From Lewinella sp. LCG006 (lineage in GTDB: Bacteria > Bacteroidota > Bacteroidia > Chitinophagales > Saprospiraceae): a stretch of DNA of 64,000 nucleotides. Positions 47,179-57,355 of the stretch are shown piece by piece. The translations under genes and the position numbers were made by a program. Below the pieces are notes generated by a model that worked only from the letters and a program-made list of their open reading frames with translations, was not told the origin of the DNA and searched no databases. Each line of letters begins with the position of its first letter. The stretch's first letter is position 1. The stretch is taken from the NCBI RefSeq assembly GCF_040784935.1, contig NZ_CP160680.1, positions 4,817,802 through 4,881,801 on the forward strand. Reading direction: 5' to 3'.

Positions 47179-48156
47179 TTAATCCCTCAGCGTAATTTCA
47201 ATGATCTTGACCTCATCCCCAATCGTACTAGCATCCAGATCATATTCCCAGTTGCGGGAATCAAGCTGGTAGCTGAAGGGGCCGTGATAGGCCGCCGTGT
47301 ACCCTTCGATTTCTGAGCCGTGAATCTCATAATTGGTCAGTTTTTCGCGCAAATCACCAAGCGTCATGCCCACGGAAAGCCCGTCTTCGGTTTTTGCTTC
47401 CGGACTGGTGATGACGATCATTCCAACGAGTTGTTCATCGTTAGGGTCGGGATGGAGGTAGCCCAGAGGATTGCCATTGGGATCATTGATCAAGAAAATC
47501 TCAAAATCGCCTTCTCCGGTTTGCAGGAGGTCTTTTTTGAGCTTGGCTTGGTGGTCGGTAATTTTGTCTCCTGGTTGGATACCCATAAAAGATTTGCGGG
47601 TAATCAGCAGCTTGATATTGGTCGCTTCGTCTTCCTGGCGAACCTTCTTAAAAGCTGGCCCTACGGTGTTGTTGGCGATCATATTGGGAGTCATGCTTCC
47701 CCAGTAGGTAATCAATTGCTGGTCTTTTTGCTCCAGCTTAAATAATTCACTGCCGATAGCAGGCTGCTCAAAAAGATTGTCTTTGTCATAACCCACGAGT
47801 TTCACTTTGAGCGTGTTGCCGCTAGTAGTGCCAGCAACCAAGAGTCGTTGCATGGTTTGAAAACCATCCACATAAAGGGTGCCTTGTAGTTGGTCATCAA
47901 GTTGGAGTTCATAGCCCCAGAAGTTGCCGTCAGCTCCTTCGTTGAAGAGATAGGTGCCCGGCCAGGAAGCTTTAGGAATTGCTCTCTTAGCGGGTTGAGT
48001 AATCTGAGAGCCACTTGGCGGTGTTGCCGATTCGTCGCCGAGCTTATCGTCCGTGGTAATGGTGTCCGTTTTTTCGGCTGTGGAGGATGCTGGTTGGCAG
48101 CTCGCAACAAATAAAAAGAGCAGGCAAAAGAGGGAAGGGATATTTAAACGATTCAT
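47179..48156 (-). CDS. Hypothetical lipoprotein
   Basis: A 325-residue protein with a lipobox (LFVASCQ), probably lipidated. The first half (about 65-170) is a beta-barrel-like domain starting with WPGTYLFNEGADGNFWGYEL, like small lipid- or ligand-binding domains. The second half has NDPNGNPLGYLHPDPNDEQ and VGMIVITSPEAKTEDGLSVG, resembling DUF1131-type domains that hold extracytoplasmic beta sheets. I cannot name a function. First gene of the possible operon with the T9SS esterase. Confidence 0.75.
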   Translation of the reverse strand: MNRLNIPSLFCLLFLFVASCQPASSTAEKTDTITTDDKLGDESATPPSGSQITQPAKRAIPKASWPGTYLFNEGADGNFWGYELQLDDQLQGTLYVDGFQTMQRLLVAGTTSGNTLKVKLVGYDKDNLFEQPAIGSELFKLEQKDQQLITYWGSMTPNMIANNTVGPAFKKVRQEDEATNIKLLITRKSFMGIQPGDKITDHQAKLKKDLLQTGEGDFEIFLINDPNGNPLGYLHPDPNDEQLVGMIVITSPEAKTEDGLSVGMTLGDLREKLTNYEIHGSEIEGYTAAYHGPFSYQLDSRNWEYDLDASTIGDEVKIIEITLRD

Positions 48157-48256
48157 GTCTTTTTTATTGAATTTAGGATGAGCTTAAATCATCAATAGAC
48201 AAGAGACTACAACTTTGGTTATGTCCCTTAGTATAGATGCATATCCTTATTTGATC

Positions 48257-48326
48257 TTGACCTCGGTAGAGGTCACCAATTGGTAGAACTTGCTGTACCG
48301 AACTAGAACGACCTCGGAGGAGGTCG
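48257..48326 (+). repeat. Left terminal repeat of the RAYT element
   Basis: Palindromes at 48259-48274 and 48310-48325. The 70-bp sequence pairs with the complement of 48894-48964 with about 20 differences, nearly all in the spacer. Confidence 0.9.
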
Positions 48327-48335
48327 AACATTGAC

Positions 48336-48812
48336 TTAGACTATATGATCAGGTAGGAAAAAATCAAAAATTTGTTTTTTGCCCATGTCTACTTCAAAAT
48401 CTGCAAGTATCTTTCTGAATTCTTCTTCAAAAGATCGAGTTTTATGATGTTCTTTTTGTTTCAAGACATACCTACAAACGGCATCTCTGTGGCTTTTACT
48501 GTATGAAAACGCTCCGAAGCCAGCTTGCCATTCAAATTTATATGGAGAAGAACATTCGTTCTTAATGAAATTATTTGAACCTTTTTTTATTTCCCGAACT
48601 AAATCCGACAAGTTTTCAGAGGGTTTGAATCCTATGAAAATATGAACATGGTCTGGCATTCCTCCTATTGCTAACATTTTGTTACCTCTGTTTTGAACAA
48701 TTCCAGTCATATACCGCTGTAGGTTAGCTTCCCATTCCGGTGATATTAGGGATTGTCTATTTTTTACAGCAAATATGATCTGTATGTAAATTTGGTGGAA
48801 TACGTCAGCCAT
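48336..48812 (-). CDS. REP-associated tyrosine (Y1) transposase
   Basis: A 158-residue HUH-superfamily protein. HVH lies in GGMPDHVHIFIGF (about 52-58) and the nucleophile Tyr in VCRYVLKQKEHH (about 120). IYIQIIFAVKNRQSLI is the N-terminal strand typical of this group. It differs strongly from the RAYT at 42669-43103, so they belong to distinct subfamilies, each beside its own palindrome type. The gene is intact and enclosed by terminal inverted palindrome pairs, which it presumably nicks as its substrate (family knowledge from E. coli REP/TnpA_REP). Confidence 0.93.
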   Translation of the reverse strand: MADVFHQIYIQIIFAVKNRQSLISPEWEANLQRYMTGIVQNRGNKMLAIGGMPDHVHIFIGFKPSENLSDLVREIKKGSNNFIKNECSSPYKFEWQAGFGAFSYSKSHRDAVCRYVLKQKEHHKTRSFEEEFRKILADFEVDMGKKQIFDFFLPDHIV

Positions 48813-48893
48813 ATTGAGAACGTCTATTTTGTTTAGGTTAAAACTACGATAATCAATTTCATAATCAAAATGGAAGATAACGTTTATAATATG

Positions 48894-48964
48894 CGACCTC
48901 CTCCGAGGTCGTTTTCATTCCTGTAAGCATGGTTCTACCAATATATAACCTCTACCGAGGTCAA
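48894..48964 (-). repeat. Right terminal repeat of the RAYT element
   Basis: Reverse-complement counterpart of 48257-48326, with palindromes GACCTCCTCCGAGGTC (48895-48910) and a partial ACCTCTACCGAGGT pair (48948-48961). Confidence 0.9.
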
Positions 48965-49029
48965 AACCAATAGATGTGTCACAACTCTATTATTTCTTCA
49001 CGACTTTCGTCATTTTTTCGAAAGCTTAA

Positions 49030-51483
49030 CTATTTGTTATTAAACCCTAAAAGCCGCAACGCATTGAGTACCACCACCAGCGTCGATCCTTCGTGTGCAA
49101 TGACGGCGGGGCCAATTTCTGCGATCCCCATGACGGTCAAGGGGACCAGGACGACCACCATCCCCAGGCTGATGACGAGGTTTTGCTTGATAATTTGTTT
49201 GGCCTTGCGGCTGAGGGCGATGGCAAAGGGGAGGTTATCCAGCTTATCCGCCATCAGGGCGATATCGGCCGTCTCCAGGGCGACGTCTGATCCGGCGGCA
49301 CCCATGGCAATGCCTACCGTACTTTTTGCCATGGCGGGGGCGTCGTTGACCCCATCACCCACCATGGCCACTTTACCTTCTTCAGCTTTCAAACGTTCGA
49401 TAGCGGCTACTTTGTCTTCGGGAAGCAGGCTGCCCAGCGGATCGGTGATGCCGATCTCTGCCGCTACTGCCTCGGCCACCTGTTGGTTGTCGCCCGTGAG
49501 CATGATCATCCGGCGGATGCCGATTTTTTTCAATGCGGCCAATGTCGCTTTTGCTTCTGGGCGAGCAGTATCCATAACGGCGATGATGCCCAGGTAATGG
49601 TCGCCACGATGGATGATCATCGCCGTGTGACCACCATCTTCTAAGTCCTTCATTTGTTGGTCGAGCGCTTGGGGTACAGGTGCGCCGGTGATTTCCTCCA
49701 ACAAGCGACGATTGCCAATGTGGACGGTTTCGTTGTTCATCTGGGCTTTTACGCCGCGGGCGATGAGTGCTTCCAGTTGTTCTGCTGGTGGAATTTCTCT
49801 GTCCCCTAGCTCCTTTTTTACACCCTCGACGATGGCTTTGGCCAAAGGGTGGTCACTCAGCGCCTCTACTGCGGCAGCAGCAACCAAAAGGTCTTCTCGT
49901 GCGGCGTTTTCGTAAGGAAGAGCATGGGTAAGTCGGGGCCTTCCTTCGGTAAGTGTCCCCGTTTTGTCAAACGCAACGGCGGTGAGGTTGCCCAAATCTT
50001 CGAGTGGTCGCCCGCCTTTGATGAGGACGCCCTGGCGTGCTGCGCGTGCAACTCCCGCCAGTACCGCACTAGGTGTAGAGATGGCCAGCGCACAAGGCGA
50101 AGCTGCGATAAGTACCGCCATGGCACGGTAAAAGCTATCGGCGAAAGTCTCGTCAATGACTAAGAAAGCAAAGAGCAGCAAAACTACTACCCCTAATACA
50201 ACGGGCACATAATAACGCTCAAATTTATCAGCAAACAATTGGGTTGGTGATTTCTGTGTTTCGGCTTCTTTCACCAAGGTGATCAAACGCGCCAATGTAC
50301 TGTCGTGCGTAGCTCGCAAAACTTTAATTTCCAAAACAGAACTACCATTGATCGTACCCGCAAATGCCCGATGTTCCGCCGGGACGTTTTCCAAAACAAT
50401 ATCATTTTCAGGATGCTCAATGGGGCGTTTGTCGACGGGAACACTTTCACCCGTAATGGGAGCTTGGTTGACACTACTGAAGCCCTTGATGATGATGCCA
50501 TCTGCGGCAATTTTGCTATTGGGTTTTACCACAATGATAGCTCCTACTTCGAGGTCCTCAATCGGAACCTCTACCGTTTTTCCATCTCGTCGGACAAGTG
50601 CGACAGGAGGAGCCAAATCTGCGAGAGCAGAAATAGATTTTCGGGCCCGGTTCATAGCATAATGTTCCAAAGCATGCCCTAAACTAAACAGAAATAAGAG
50701 CAGCGCTGCTTCTCCCCATTTGCCTAAGGCTGCGGCTCCGGCAGCAGCTACGAGCATTAAAAAGTCAATTTCAAACTTCCCCTGACGGATAGCTCCAATG
50801 GCTTCGAGGAGCGTGAAGTAACCACCACATAGGATACCTACACTAAAAAGCCCAATCAACAAGCCAGGGGGCATACCCTCCAGAAATGACAAGATAAAAC
50901 CCGATAGCCAGGCGATGCCACTACCGATGGCCAGATATAGTTCCGTATGCTCTCCCAGGAAATTGATGCCCGAATGATCATGATCATCATCCGCTTCATG
51001 GTGATGTTGGACGGGCGTTGGAGAGGGGTGATATTGAGGTTTAGTTGCGGGGGCGATACGCAAGCCCAACTGTTTTACTTTTTGCCGCAATTCCTGTTCT
51101 CCGATTTGCTCACTATCCCATTCTAGTCGGAGGGTGCCTGGTACCGAAATCATCGCCGTCATAACACCAGGTATCGCTGTTAACTTGTGTTCTAACTGAC
51201 GAGCATGACGCTGATGGCGGACTTTTTTTACGCGGATCAACAGGTGTTGGTACCGTTGGGTAATTTTGGTGCCACTTTTATGGGCGATCTCTTCAACTTT
51301 CGCCAGCGAAATCAGTGCTGGTTCATAGTGAACGCATAATTGGAGGGGGACCTGCTCCTTGATGTGTGCTTCAACAATCCCCTTCTTATCATTGAGGTCT
51401 GCAAGGAGCAGTTGAATACAGGCATCTTGCTCATCGAGCAAATCCGGAAGTACGATAGGAAGGTCTAGTTGAACTTTTTGCAT
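49030..51483 (-). CDS. P1B-4-type heavy-metal-translocating P-type ATPase
   Basis: 817 residues from ATG 51483. A longer frame to 51561 is an artefact because its first codons are read from the terminator hairpin upstream. The N-terminal part lacks a CxxC metal-binding motif but has a His/Asp-rich stretch (HHHEADDDHDHSG). TM helices follow; the channel motif is SPC in AASPCALAIS, and HEGST lies near the C-terminus (about 797). Both are signatures of P1B-4 pumps for Co, Zn, Cd or Fe. DKTGTLTEG holds the phosphorylated Asp; DHPLAKAI and GDGVNDAPA complete the domains. Probable metal efflux. Confidence 0.93.
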   Translation of the reverse strand: MQKVQLDLPIVLPDLLDEQDACIQLLLADLNDKKGIVEAHIKEQVPLQLCVHYEPALISLAKVEEIAHKSGTKITQRYQHLLIRVKKVRHQRHARQLEHKLTAIPGVMTAMISVPGTLRLEWDSEQIGEQELRQKVKQLGLRIAPATKPQYHPSPTPVQHHHEADDDHDHSGINFLGEHTELYLAIGSGIAWLSGFILSFLEGMPPGLLIGLFSVGILCGGYFTLLEAIGAIRQGKFEIDFLMLVAAAGAAALGKWGEAALLLFLFSLGHALEHYAMNRARKSISALADLAPPVALVRRDGKTVEVPIEDLEVGAIIVVKPNSKIAADGIIIKGFSSVNQAPITGESVPVDKRPIEHPENDIVLENVPAEHRAFAGTINGSSVLEIKVLRATHDSTLARLITLVKEAETQKSPTQLFADKFERYYVPVVLGVVVLLLFAFLVIDETFADSFYRAMAVLIAASPCALAISTPSAVLAGVARAARQGVLIKGGRPLEDLGNLTAVAFDKTGTLTEGRPRLTHALPYENAAREDLLVAAAAVEALSDHPLAKAIVEGVKKELGDREIPPAEQLEALIARGVKAQMNNETVHIGNRRLLEEITGAPVPQALDQQMKDLEDGGHTAMIIHRGDHYLGIIAVMDTARPEAKATLAALKKIGIRRMIMLTGDNQQVAEAVAAEIGITDPLGSLLPEDKVAAIERLKAEEGKVAMVGDGVNDAPAMAKSTVGIAMGAAGSDVALETADIALMADKLDNLPFAIALSRKAKQIIKQNLVISLGMVVVLVPLTVMGIAEIGPAVIAHEGSTLVVVLNALRLLGFNNK

Positions 51484-51532
51484 AAACATTTGAAAGTGAA
51501 GCGATGAAAGTAAGCGTTTCTCCAAACTATTC

Positions 51533-51573
51533 AAAAAAAGCCCGTTATCCGTTATGGACAACGAGCTTTTTTG
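51533..51573 (-). terminator. Rho-independent terminator between aconitase and metal ATPase genes
   Basis: AGCCCGTT (51539-51546) and AACGAGCT (51560-51567) form an 8-bp stem (one G-T pair) flanked by A7 on the left and T6 on the right, so it works in both directions. It ends transcription from aconitase and lies upstream of the ATPase start. Confidence 0.85.
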
Positions 51574-51706
51574 TCGAATTCTTAGTAAGAAAGGTTAGAA
51601 TTAACCACCGTAGAAATCGGAAATCAGAACTGGGTGTGAAGGTCCAAGTGCTAATTGAACAGCATCTGCAACTTTTTAAACCCTTACACTTTTACACCCT
51701 TCCAAC

Positions 51707-53974
51707 CTACTTAGCCAATTCCTCCTTGATCTGATTCAATGCAGAACCTGCTTTTACCCAACCAATTTGAGCTTGGTTATAGGTATGAGCTACTTCAAAA
51801 CGATCTTGGGTGCCATCAGCGTGATCAAGCACTACGGTCAGGTTTTTACCTGGAGCCATGCTGTCAAAGTCAATGATGGAAACTTTATCATCCTGGCGTA
51901 CCTTTTCGTAATCCGCTGGATTAACGAAGGTCAAAGCCAACATTCCCTGCTTCTTAAGGTTGGTTTCGTGAATACGAGCAAATGATTTTACAATCACTGC
52001 GTGAACACCGAGGAAGCGAGGTTCCATGGCTGCGTGCTCGCGGGAAGAACCTTCACCGAGGTTTTCTTCACCGAAGATTACACTTCCAATACCGTTGTTA
52101 CGGTAGTAGAGCGCTGTGTCAGGAACAGGGCCGTACTCGCCTGTTTCAGCATTCAGCACCTTGTTGGCCTGGTCGTTGAAGTAGTTGATCGCACCAATGT
52201 AACAGTTCTGAGAAATATTTTCCAGGTGACCACGGTAAGTCAACCATGGGCCAGCCATAGAGATGTGGTCAGTGGTACATTTGCCTTTCGCTTTGATCAG
52301 GACACGCATATCTTGTACCTGATTTTGGGTGATCGGCTTAAATGGCGTCAACAATTGAATCCGGTCAGAGTTAGGATCTACAGATACATTTACGCCACTT
52401 CCATCTTCCATCGGCGCAATAAACCCAGCATCTTCCACCGCGAAACCTTTAGGAGGCAGCTCAACACCCGTTGGAGGATCGAGTTTCACCTGCTCACCGT
52501 TTTCGTTGGTGAGGGTATCGGTAAGTGGGTTGAAGGTCATACTGCCAGAAATCGCCATAGCGGTTACCAGTTCCGGTGAAGCTACGAAAGCGCGGGTAGC
52601 GGCGTTGCCGTCGTTACGCTTGGCAAAGTTACGGTTGAAGCTGGTAATGATACTGTTGGCCCGGTTAGGATCATCCGTATGGCGTGCCCATTGTCCGATA
52701 CAAGGACCACAAGCGTTAGCGAGTACTACACCACCAATTTCTTCGAACGCTTCCAGGATACCATCGCGCTCAACCGTATAACGAATTTGCTCCGAACCAG
52801 GGGTAACGGTGAATTCCGATTTTACTTTCAGATTTTTGGCTTTCGCCTGACGTGCCAAACTAGCTGCACGGTCCAAATCTTCGTAGCTGGAGTTGGTACA
52901 AGAACCAATCAAACCTACTTCCAGTACAGGAGGGAAGTCGTGTTCCTTAACCGCAGCCGCAAATTCAGAAATTGGCCACGCACGATCAGGGGTGTAAGGA
53001 CCATTGATATGAGGCTCCAAAGTAGAAAGGTCAATCTCAATGACCTGGTCGAAGTATTTTTCTGGATGAGCGTAGCATTCGGCATCGCCCGTCAGGTGCT
53101 CGGCTACTTTGTCTGCCATGTCTGCAATCTCGGCGCGATCAGTTGCTCGAAGGTAGCGGCTCATGGATTCGTCGTAGCCAAAGGTAGAGGTCGTAGCACC
53201 GATCTCGGCACCCATGTTACCAATGGTGCCTTTACCCGTACAAGAAAGTGATTCGGCACCCTCACCAAAGTATTCTACAATTGCGCCAGTTCCACCTTTT
53301 ACGGTAAGGATACCCGCAACTTTGAGGATAACATCTTTAGAGGAAGTCCAACCGCTAAGTTTGCCCGTCAGTTTGATACCAATCAGCTTAGGCATCTTAA
53401 GCTCCCAAGGCATACCTGCCATTACATCAACAGCATCAGCACCACCTACACCAATGGCAATCATACCAAGGCCCGCACCATTAGGCGTGTGCGAGTCGGT
53501 ACCAATCATCATTCCTCCAGGGAAAGCATAGTTTTCAAGGACAATCTGGTGAATGATACCAGCGCCGGGTTTCCAAAATCCAATACCGTATTTGTTGGAC
53601 ACGGAGGTAAGGAAATCGTACACTTCCGCATTCACATCGTTGGCGATAGCCAAATCCTCATCGGCACCAACTTTGGCTTGAATAAGGTGATCACAGTGTA
53701 CGGTAGAAGGTACAGCCACTTTGTCACGACCAGCTACCATAAATTGTAGCAGGGCCATCTGGGCAGTAGCATCTTGCATAGCTACCCGGTCCGGGGCGAA
53801 GAAAACGTAGTCTTTTCCTTTCTTGTATTCCTGGAGAGGAGATTCTTCGTGAAGGTGAGTATACAGAATTTTTTCAGCCAGCGTCATGGGGCGTCCCAGC
53901 ATCTTGCGGGCCGCTTCAACCTTAGCCGGTAGCGACTTATAATAAGCCGCAATCATATCCAAATCAAATGGCAT
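51707..53974 (-). CDS. acnA: Aconitate hydratase
   Basis: A 755-residue cytoplasmic enzyme that isomerises citrate to isocitrate in the TCA cycle, using a [4Fe-4S] cluster. Cluster Cys are in [11 protein letters not shown] and in the CGPCIGQW pair. [16 protein letters not shown] is the conserved Asp-Ser-His region and [11 protein letters not shown] the C-terminal swivel-domain motif. Length and style match the mitochondrial-type aconitase common in Bacteroidota. It stands alone, ending before a terminator. Confidence 0.97.
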   Translation of the reverse strand: MPFDLDMIAAYYKSLPAKVEAARKMLGRPMTLAEKILYTHLHEESPLQEYKKGKDYVFFAPDRVAMQDATAQMALLQFMVAGRDKVAVPSTVHCDHLIQAKVGADEDLAIANDVNAEVYDFLTSVSNKYGIGFWKPGAGIIHQIVLENYAFPGGMMIGTDSHTPNGAGLGMIAIGVGGADAVDVMAGMPWELKMPKLIGIKLTGKLSGWTSSKDVILKVAGILTVKGGTGAIVEYFGEGAESLSCTGKGTIGNMGAEIGATTSTFGYDESMSRYLRATDRAEIADMADKVAEHLTGDAECYAHPEKYFDQVIEIDLSTLEPHINGPYTPDRAWPISEFAAAVKEHDFPPVLEVGLIGSCTNSSYEDLDRAASLARQAKAKNLKVKSEFTVTPGSEQIRYTVERDGILEAFEEIGGVVLANACGPCIGQWARHTDDPNRANSIITSFNRNFAKRNDGNAATRAFVASPELVTAMAISGSMTFNPLTDTLTNENGEQVKLDPPTGVELPPKGFAVEDAGFIAPMEDGSGVNVSVDPNSDRIQLLTPFKPITQNQVQDMRVLIKAKGKCTTDHISMAGPWLTYRGHLENISQNCYIGAINYFNDQANKVLNAETGEYGPVPDTALYYRNNGIGSVIFGEENLGEGSSREHAAMEPRFLGVHAVIVKSFARIHETNLKKQGMLALTFVNPADYEKVRQDDKVSIIDFDSMAPGKNLTVVLDHADGTQDRFEVAHTYNQAQIGWVKAGSALNQIKEELAK

Positions 53975-54202
53975 CGGTGGGTATTTTTTATATTAAAAAT
54001 GTACAATATCTTTTCCTAGAACAACTCATAAGGCCGTCTGGGTCACAAAAGTACATTTTTTCGTCTCATCTTGCAGGATGGAATGGAGGCTTTAGCTAAA
54101 ATTTAGACGCTTTCTACTTAAAATTATATATTTTTGAATTTGTTAGGTAGAGATGCTTTCTGGCTCACTATCGAAATATCCTTAATCCGTGCATAGTAAT
54201 CA

Positions 54203-55867
54203 ATGAAAGAATTGGATGCCAAATTGTTAGCAACCTTGCCGGACACGGAACGCCTGAAGGTAGAAGCTTATATTGCTACTCTGAAAGGAAAAATTGATTA
54301 CCAAGCAGAAAAGCTGGAGGAGTTAAAAACTTCTGAAGTCCTTTACCGGGAATTTATTGAATTAGCCCCTGTTGGAATCTGTCGGGTAGACTTACAAGGA
54401 CATGTTGTTTATACGACGGCTGCTTCTGATCAAATAATGGGTTTTGAGCGCAATGCTTATATCAATAAACCTTTGATTGACCTTGTTTATTCCGAGGATA
54501 AATTGCATTTCGAAAAGTTAGTAGAGCGACTGGTCACGGAAAAAAAACAAATTGTCCACGGCGAATTTCGTTGGGTTCGTAATGACGGCACCGTCATCTG
54601 GTTGAAAGGATCTGGCCAACTCAAATTGGATGAAGAAAATAGGCCGCTTTATTTTATCTTATCCTATCTCGATATTACAAAAAACAGAGAGACTGAACGC
54701 TTACTACGAGAACAAGGCGCACTTTATCAGGCTATTATAAAAAATGCAGCGGAAGGGATAGACATCATTGATGTGTCTGAATTTCACCCCATCACCAACC
54801 CGCGTGGCACAGTCTTGATTCGCAACAAAAGAATGTCAACGCTTTTTCAGAGTGAAACGGATCTATTTGGTACCGCAGAAGAAATTCTCAGAATCACCCC
54901 CGAGGTTCAACCCAATGGTGAGCCATCGCTGGTCTTGTGGGAACGCATCATCAAGCGGCTTTATAAAATGCGGGCGAGCCAGGAAGTCTTTCGCTTCTGG
55001 CACAGCGAAGAATTGTATTTTGATATAGAAGCTTTTGAGCAAGTGCTAGAAATCGATGGCCGTAAATTACTGCTGCGGATTTACCACGATATTACGGAAA
55101 GGGTGAAACAGGAAAACCTTATCGAAGAACAGCTCGAACAGCTCAATACCCAAAACAAGGACTTGCAAACCTACATTGAGAGCAATATGCAATTGGAAAA
55201 TTTTGCCTATATCGCTTCTCATGATCTAAGGGCACCCATTCGGAACATTGTCAGCTTTTCAAATCTCCTCGAGCGCAGACTTGTCGATCGACTGGATGAA
55301 AAGGAGCAAGAGTTTTTACAATTTATCATTAACAGTGCGGTCAATATGCAGGCCCTCATTGAGGATTTGTTGACCTTCTCTCGCGCAAACACCAATAAAC
55401 GACAACTTAGCCTGATTCCTTTTCCATTGCTCATTGATGAATTGGAGCAAGAGCTACAACCCATCATCGAAAATAAAAAGGCGGTGGTCGTATGGCCGGA
55501 AGAATCATTCAGTATTTATGCTGATCGGATAAAGTTGAAACAATTGCTCCAAAATCTCATTGAAAATGGACTGAAATTTTGTCTCCCAGAGCAACAGCCA
55601 GAAGTTGTGCTTACCGTTACCAATTCACCAGAGGAATGGCAGTTTTCGGTAAAAGATAATGGTATTGGAATTGAAGAAGAATTTCTCAGTAACATCTTTC
55701 TGATCTTCAAACGACTCCATAGCCAAAAGGAATACGAAGGTACCGGCATTGGCCTGGCCCTTTGCAAAAAGTTGGTAGAGCAACATGAAGGTCGCATCTG
55801 GGTCCATTCCACTCCGGGGAAGGGAAGCACCTTTTATTTTACCGTCCCCAAAGGTTTGGCTGATTGA
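54203..55867 (+). CDS. Soluble PAS-domain sensor histidine kinase
   Basis: A 554-residue kinase with no membrane helices. A short N-terminal coiled coil is followed by PAS domain 1 (about 48-160; VLYREFIELAPVGICRVD, then HGEFRWVRNDGTVIWLKG), PAS 2 (about 175-295), and a coiled linker (about 300-325). HisKA has FAYIASHDLRAPIRNIVSF (His about 341). The ATPase domain holds LLQNLIENGLKFC (N box), VKDNGIGIEEEF (G1) and GTGIGLALCKKLVEQHEG (G2). A response regulator is not adjacent. Layout is typical of Bacteroidota cytoplasmic sensors; signal unknown. TATTTTTG at 54129-54136 may be a -7 element. Confidence 0.95.
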   Translation: MKELDAKLLATLPDTERLKVEAYIATLKGKIDYQAEKLEELKTSEVLYREFIELAPVGICRVDLQGHVVYTTAASDQIMGFERNAYINKPLIDLVYSEDKLHFEKLVERLVTEKKQIVHGEFRWVRNDGTVIWLKGSGQLKLDEENRPLYFILSYLDITKNRETERLLREQGALYQAIIKNAAEGIDIIDVSEFHPITNPRGTVLIRNKRMSTLFQSETDLFGTAEEILRITPEVQPNGEPSLVLWERIIKRLYKMRASQEVFRFWHSEELYFDIEAFEQVLEIDGRKLLLRIYHDITERVKQENLIEEQLEQLNTQNKDLQTYIESNMQLENFAYIASHDLRAPIRNIVSFSNLLERRLVDRLDEKEQEFLQFIINSAVNMQALIEDLLTFSRANTNKRQLSLIPFPLLIDELEQELQPIIENKKAVVVWPEESFSIYADRIKLKQLLQNLIENGLKFCLPEQQPEVVLTVTNSPEEWQFSVKDNGIGIEEEFLSNIFLIFKRLHSQKEYEGTGIGLALCKKLVEQHEGRIWVHSTPGKGSTFYFTVPKGLAD

Positions 55868-55912
55868 GTTAGGCTGGACTTTCAACGAAAATCCAGCCTA
55901 ACTTTAATTTAC
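55868..55912 (+). terminator. Terminator hairpin after the histidine kinase
   Basis: GTTAGGCTGGA (55868-55878) pairs perfectly with TCCAGCCTAAC (55892-55902) and a broken T tract (TTTAATTTA) follows. It starts at the kinase stop and lies between convergent genes. Confidence 0.85.
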
Positions 55913-57243
55913 TTGATTCTTTTTCCGTGCTTGATCACCATATCGACATCTGCTAAGATGTTGATATAGCGCAATACATCGCCTTTCACTGCGATGATGT
56001 CAGCATATTTCCCTTCTGAGATGGTTCCATAATCCTGCTCCACACCCATCACTTTTGCGGGCCAGTAAGTAGCTCCTTTAATGGCGTACATCGGGTCAAT
56101 GCCAAATTCATTGACCCAGACATCTAGCTCGTGCCAGGTACTTTGGCAATGGAATTTGGTAGGAATACCACTGTCTGTGCCCACCAGCAACACCACGCCT
56201 GCATCTAATAATTGCTTCACTTTTCTTTCCAGCGTTGGCCGTCGCGAAGGTGTCAATTGGAAGTAGGGCAAGCGACCAGGGTAGCGAATGGATTGTTCGA
56301 TATCGGCGATAATGTCATCCGGCAAACCTAAGTGCCAGCAGTCGCTGTCCAGCTCTTCCGGGTTGTCGCGTTTGTATTCATAGTTGTAAAGTCCCTCCAC
56401 CGTAGGTGTCCAAAAGAGCGGGCCCAGGTTCATCTGCGCGGTGCGTTCTTTGATCATTTCCATCACGTCGGCAGGGTATTCAGGGGCCGAAGAAAGGCCC
56501 GTATGCTCAAAACAATCGACTCCCGCTAATAATCCTCTACGGATTTCTTCGGGTCGGTGGCTGTGGGCTACCACGGTCAGTCCGTGTTTGTGGGCTTCGT
56601 CCACCACTGCTTTGACTTCCTCCATCGTCATTTGATCCTGGTCGATGAGCTTGATGCAATCCACACCTGCTTCAGCGAGTTCACGGACTTTGCTGCGTGC
56701 GTCGGTTACGCCACTAATCCCCCAGCGGAAAGCTTCGGTGCCGGGATAGGGCTGATGCTGGATAAAGGGGCCACTCATGTACAGCGTTGGCCCTGGAATT
56801 TCTCCTTTGTTGATGCGATCCCGGACCTCAATACTTTCTTTCAGTGGGGCACCCAAATCACGGGCACTGGTTACTCCCGCACGGAGGAGTTGATGGGCAG
56901 AAGAAGGCATAATCACATCGCCCAAGCGATCGAGGTAAGCCGTATCCCAGTGGGCGTAGTCGGCGTGACCATTGATCATCAGGTGTACATGCATATCCCA
57001 CAAGCCAGGGAGCACACTCATCCCTTCGGTGGAGATCACTTCAGCTCCTGCGGGAACCGATAGGTTGCCCTGGTGCCCAACTGCGACAATGCGATCATTT
57101 TTTATGATAATAACACTGTTGTGAATGGGCTTGCCGCCAAAGCCGTCAATCAGGGTGCCTCCTACGAGGGCTTTGGTTTGGGCATTTACTGTTTGAAATG
57201 CGCCAAAAAGGAGCATAAAAGAAAAGGTGAGCAGTTTTTTCAT
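55909..57243 (-). CDS. Secreted amidohydrolase-family protein
   Basis: A 444-residue exported metal-dependent hydrolase. Signal peptide MKKLLTFSFMLLFGAFQTVNAQ. GLWDMHVHLMING has the His-x-His metal pair (about 82-84); a Lys in CIKLIDQDQ is the possible carboxylated ligand; TVVAHSHRPEEI and GVDCFEHTG hold the other His, and LLVGTDSGIP the catalytic Asp. These match the imidazolonepropionase/aryldialkylphosphatase-like class with N- and C-terminal beta-sandwich pieces. Unlike 1883-5308, it lacks the beta-propeller. Its substrate is unknown. Confidence 0.92.
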   Translation of the reverse strand: MKKLLTFSFMLLFGAFQTVNAQTKALVGGTLIDGFGGKPIHNSVIIIKNDRIVAVGHQGNLSVPAGAEVISTEGMSVLPGLWDMHVHLMINGHADYAHWDTAYLDRLGDVIMPSSAHQLLRAGVTSARDLGAPLKESIEVRDRINKGEIPGPTLYMSGPFIQHQPYPGTEAFRWGISGVTDARSKVRELAEAGVDCIKLIDQDQMTMEEVKAVVDEAHKHGLTVVAHSHRPEEIRRGLLAGVDCFEHTGLSSAPEYPADVMEMIKERTAQMNLGPLFWTPTVEGLYNYEYKRDNPEELDSDCWHLGLPDDIIADIEQSIRYPGRLPYFQLTPSRRPTLERKVKQLLDAGVVLLVGTDSGIPTKFHCQSTWHELDVWVNEFGIDPMYAIKGATYWPAKVMGVEQDYGTISEGKYADIIAVKGDVLRYINILADVDMVIKHGKRIK

Positions 57244-57355
57244 GACTAGTTTTTTTACCTACACTTAAGTTTCGTTGGGAAACCCATACCCAAGATAAGA
57301 AATCTTAAAACTTCCTTCTATCTTTGGGCAGAGCCTACTAAAATAGCTAGTTACT

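Larger units (their letters stand above)
48257..48964. mobile_element. RAYT element with inverted palindrome pairs (REPtron-like)
   Basis: About 70 bp at the left (48257-48326) and right (48894-48964) are inverted copies of each other. Each holds two palindromes: GACCTC-GGTA-GAGGTC and GACCTC-GGAG-GAGGTC, separated by a segment with shared ATTGGTAGAAC and then about 17 less conserved bases. The RAYT gene lies inside, on the minus strand. Intact, symmetric ends suggest an element that moved as a unit. No target duplication is evident. Copies elsewhere in the genome would confirm mobility. Confidence 0.85.

Noticed and set aside
51484-51561. N-terminal extension of the metal ATPase
   Set aside because: The first codons are read from a clear intrinsic terminator hairpin.
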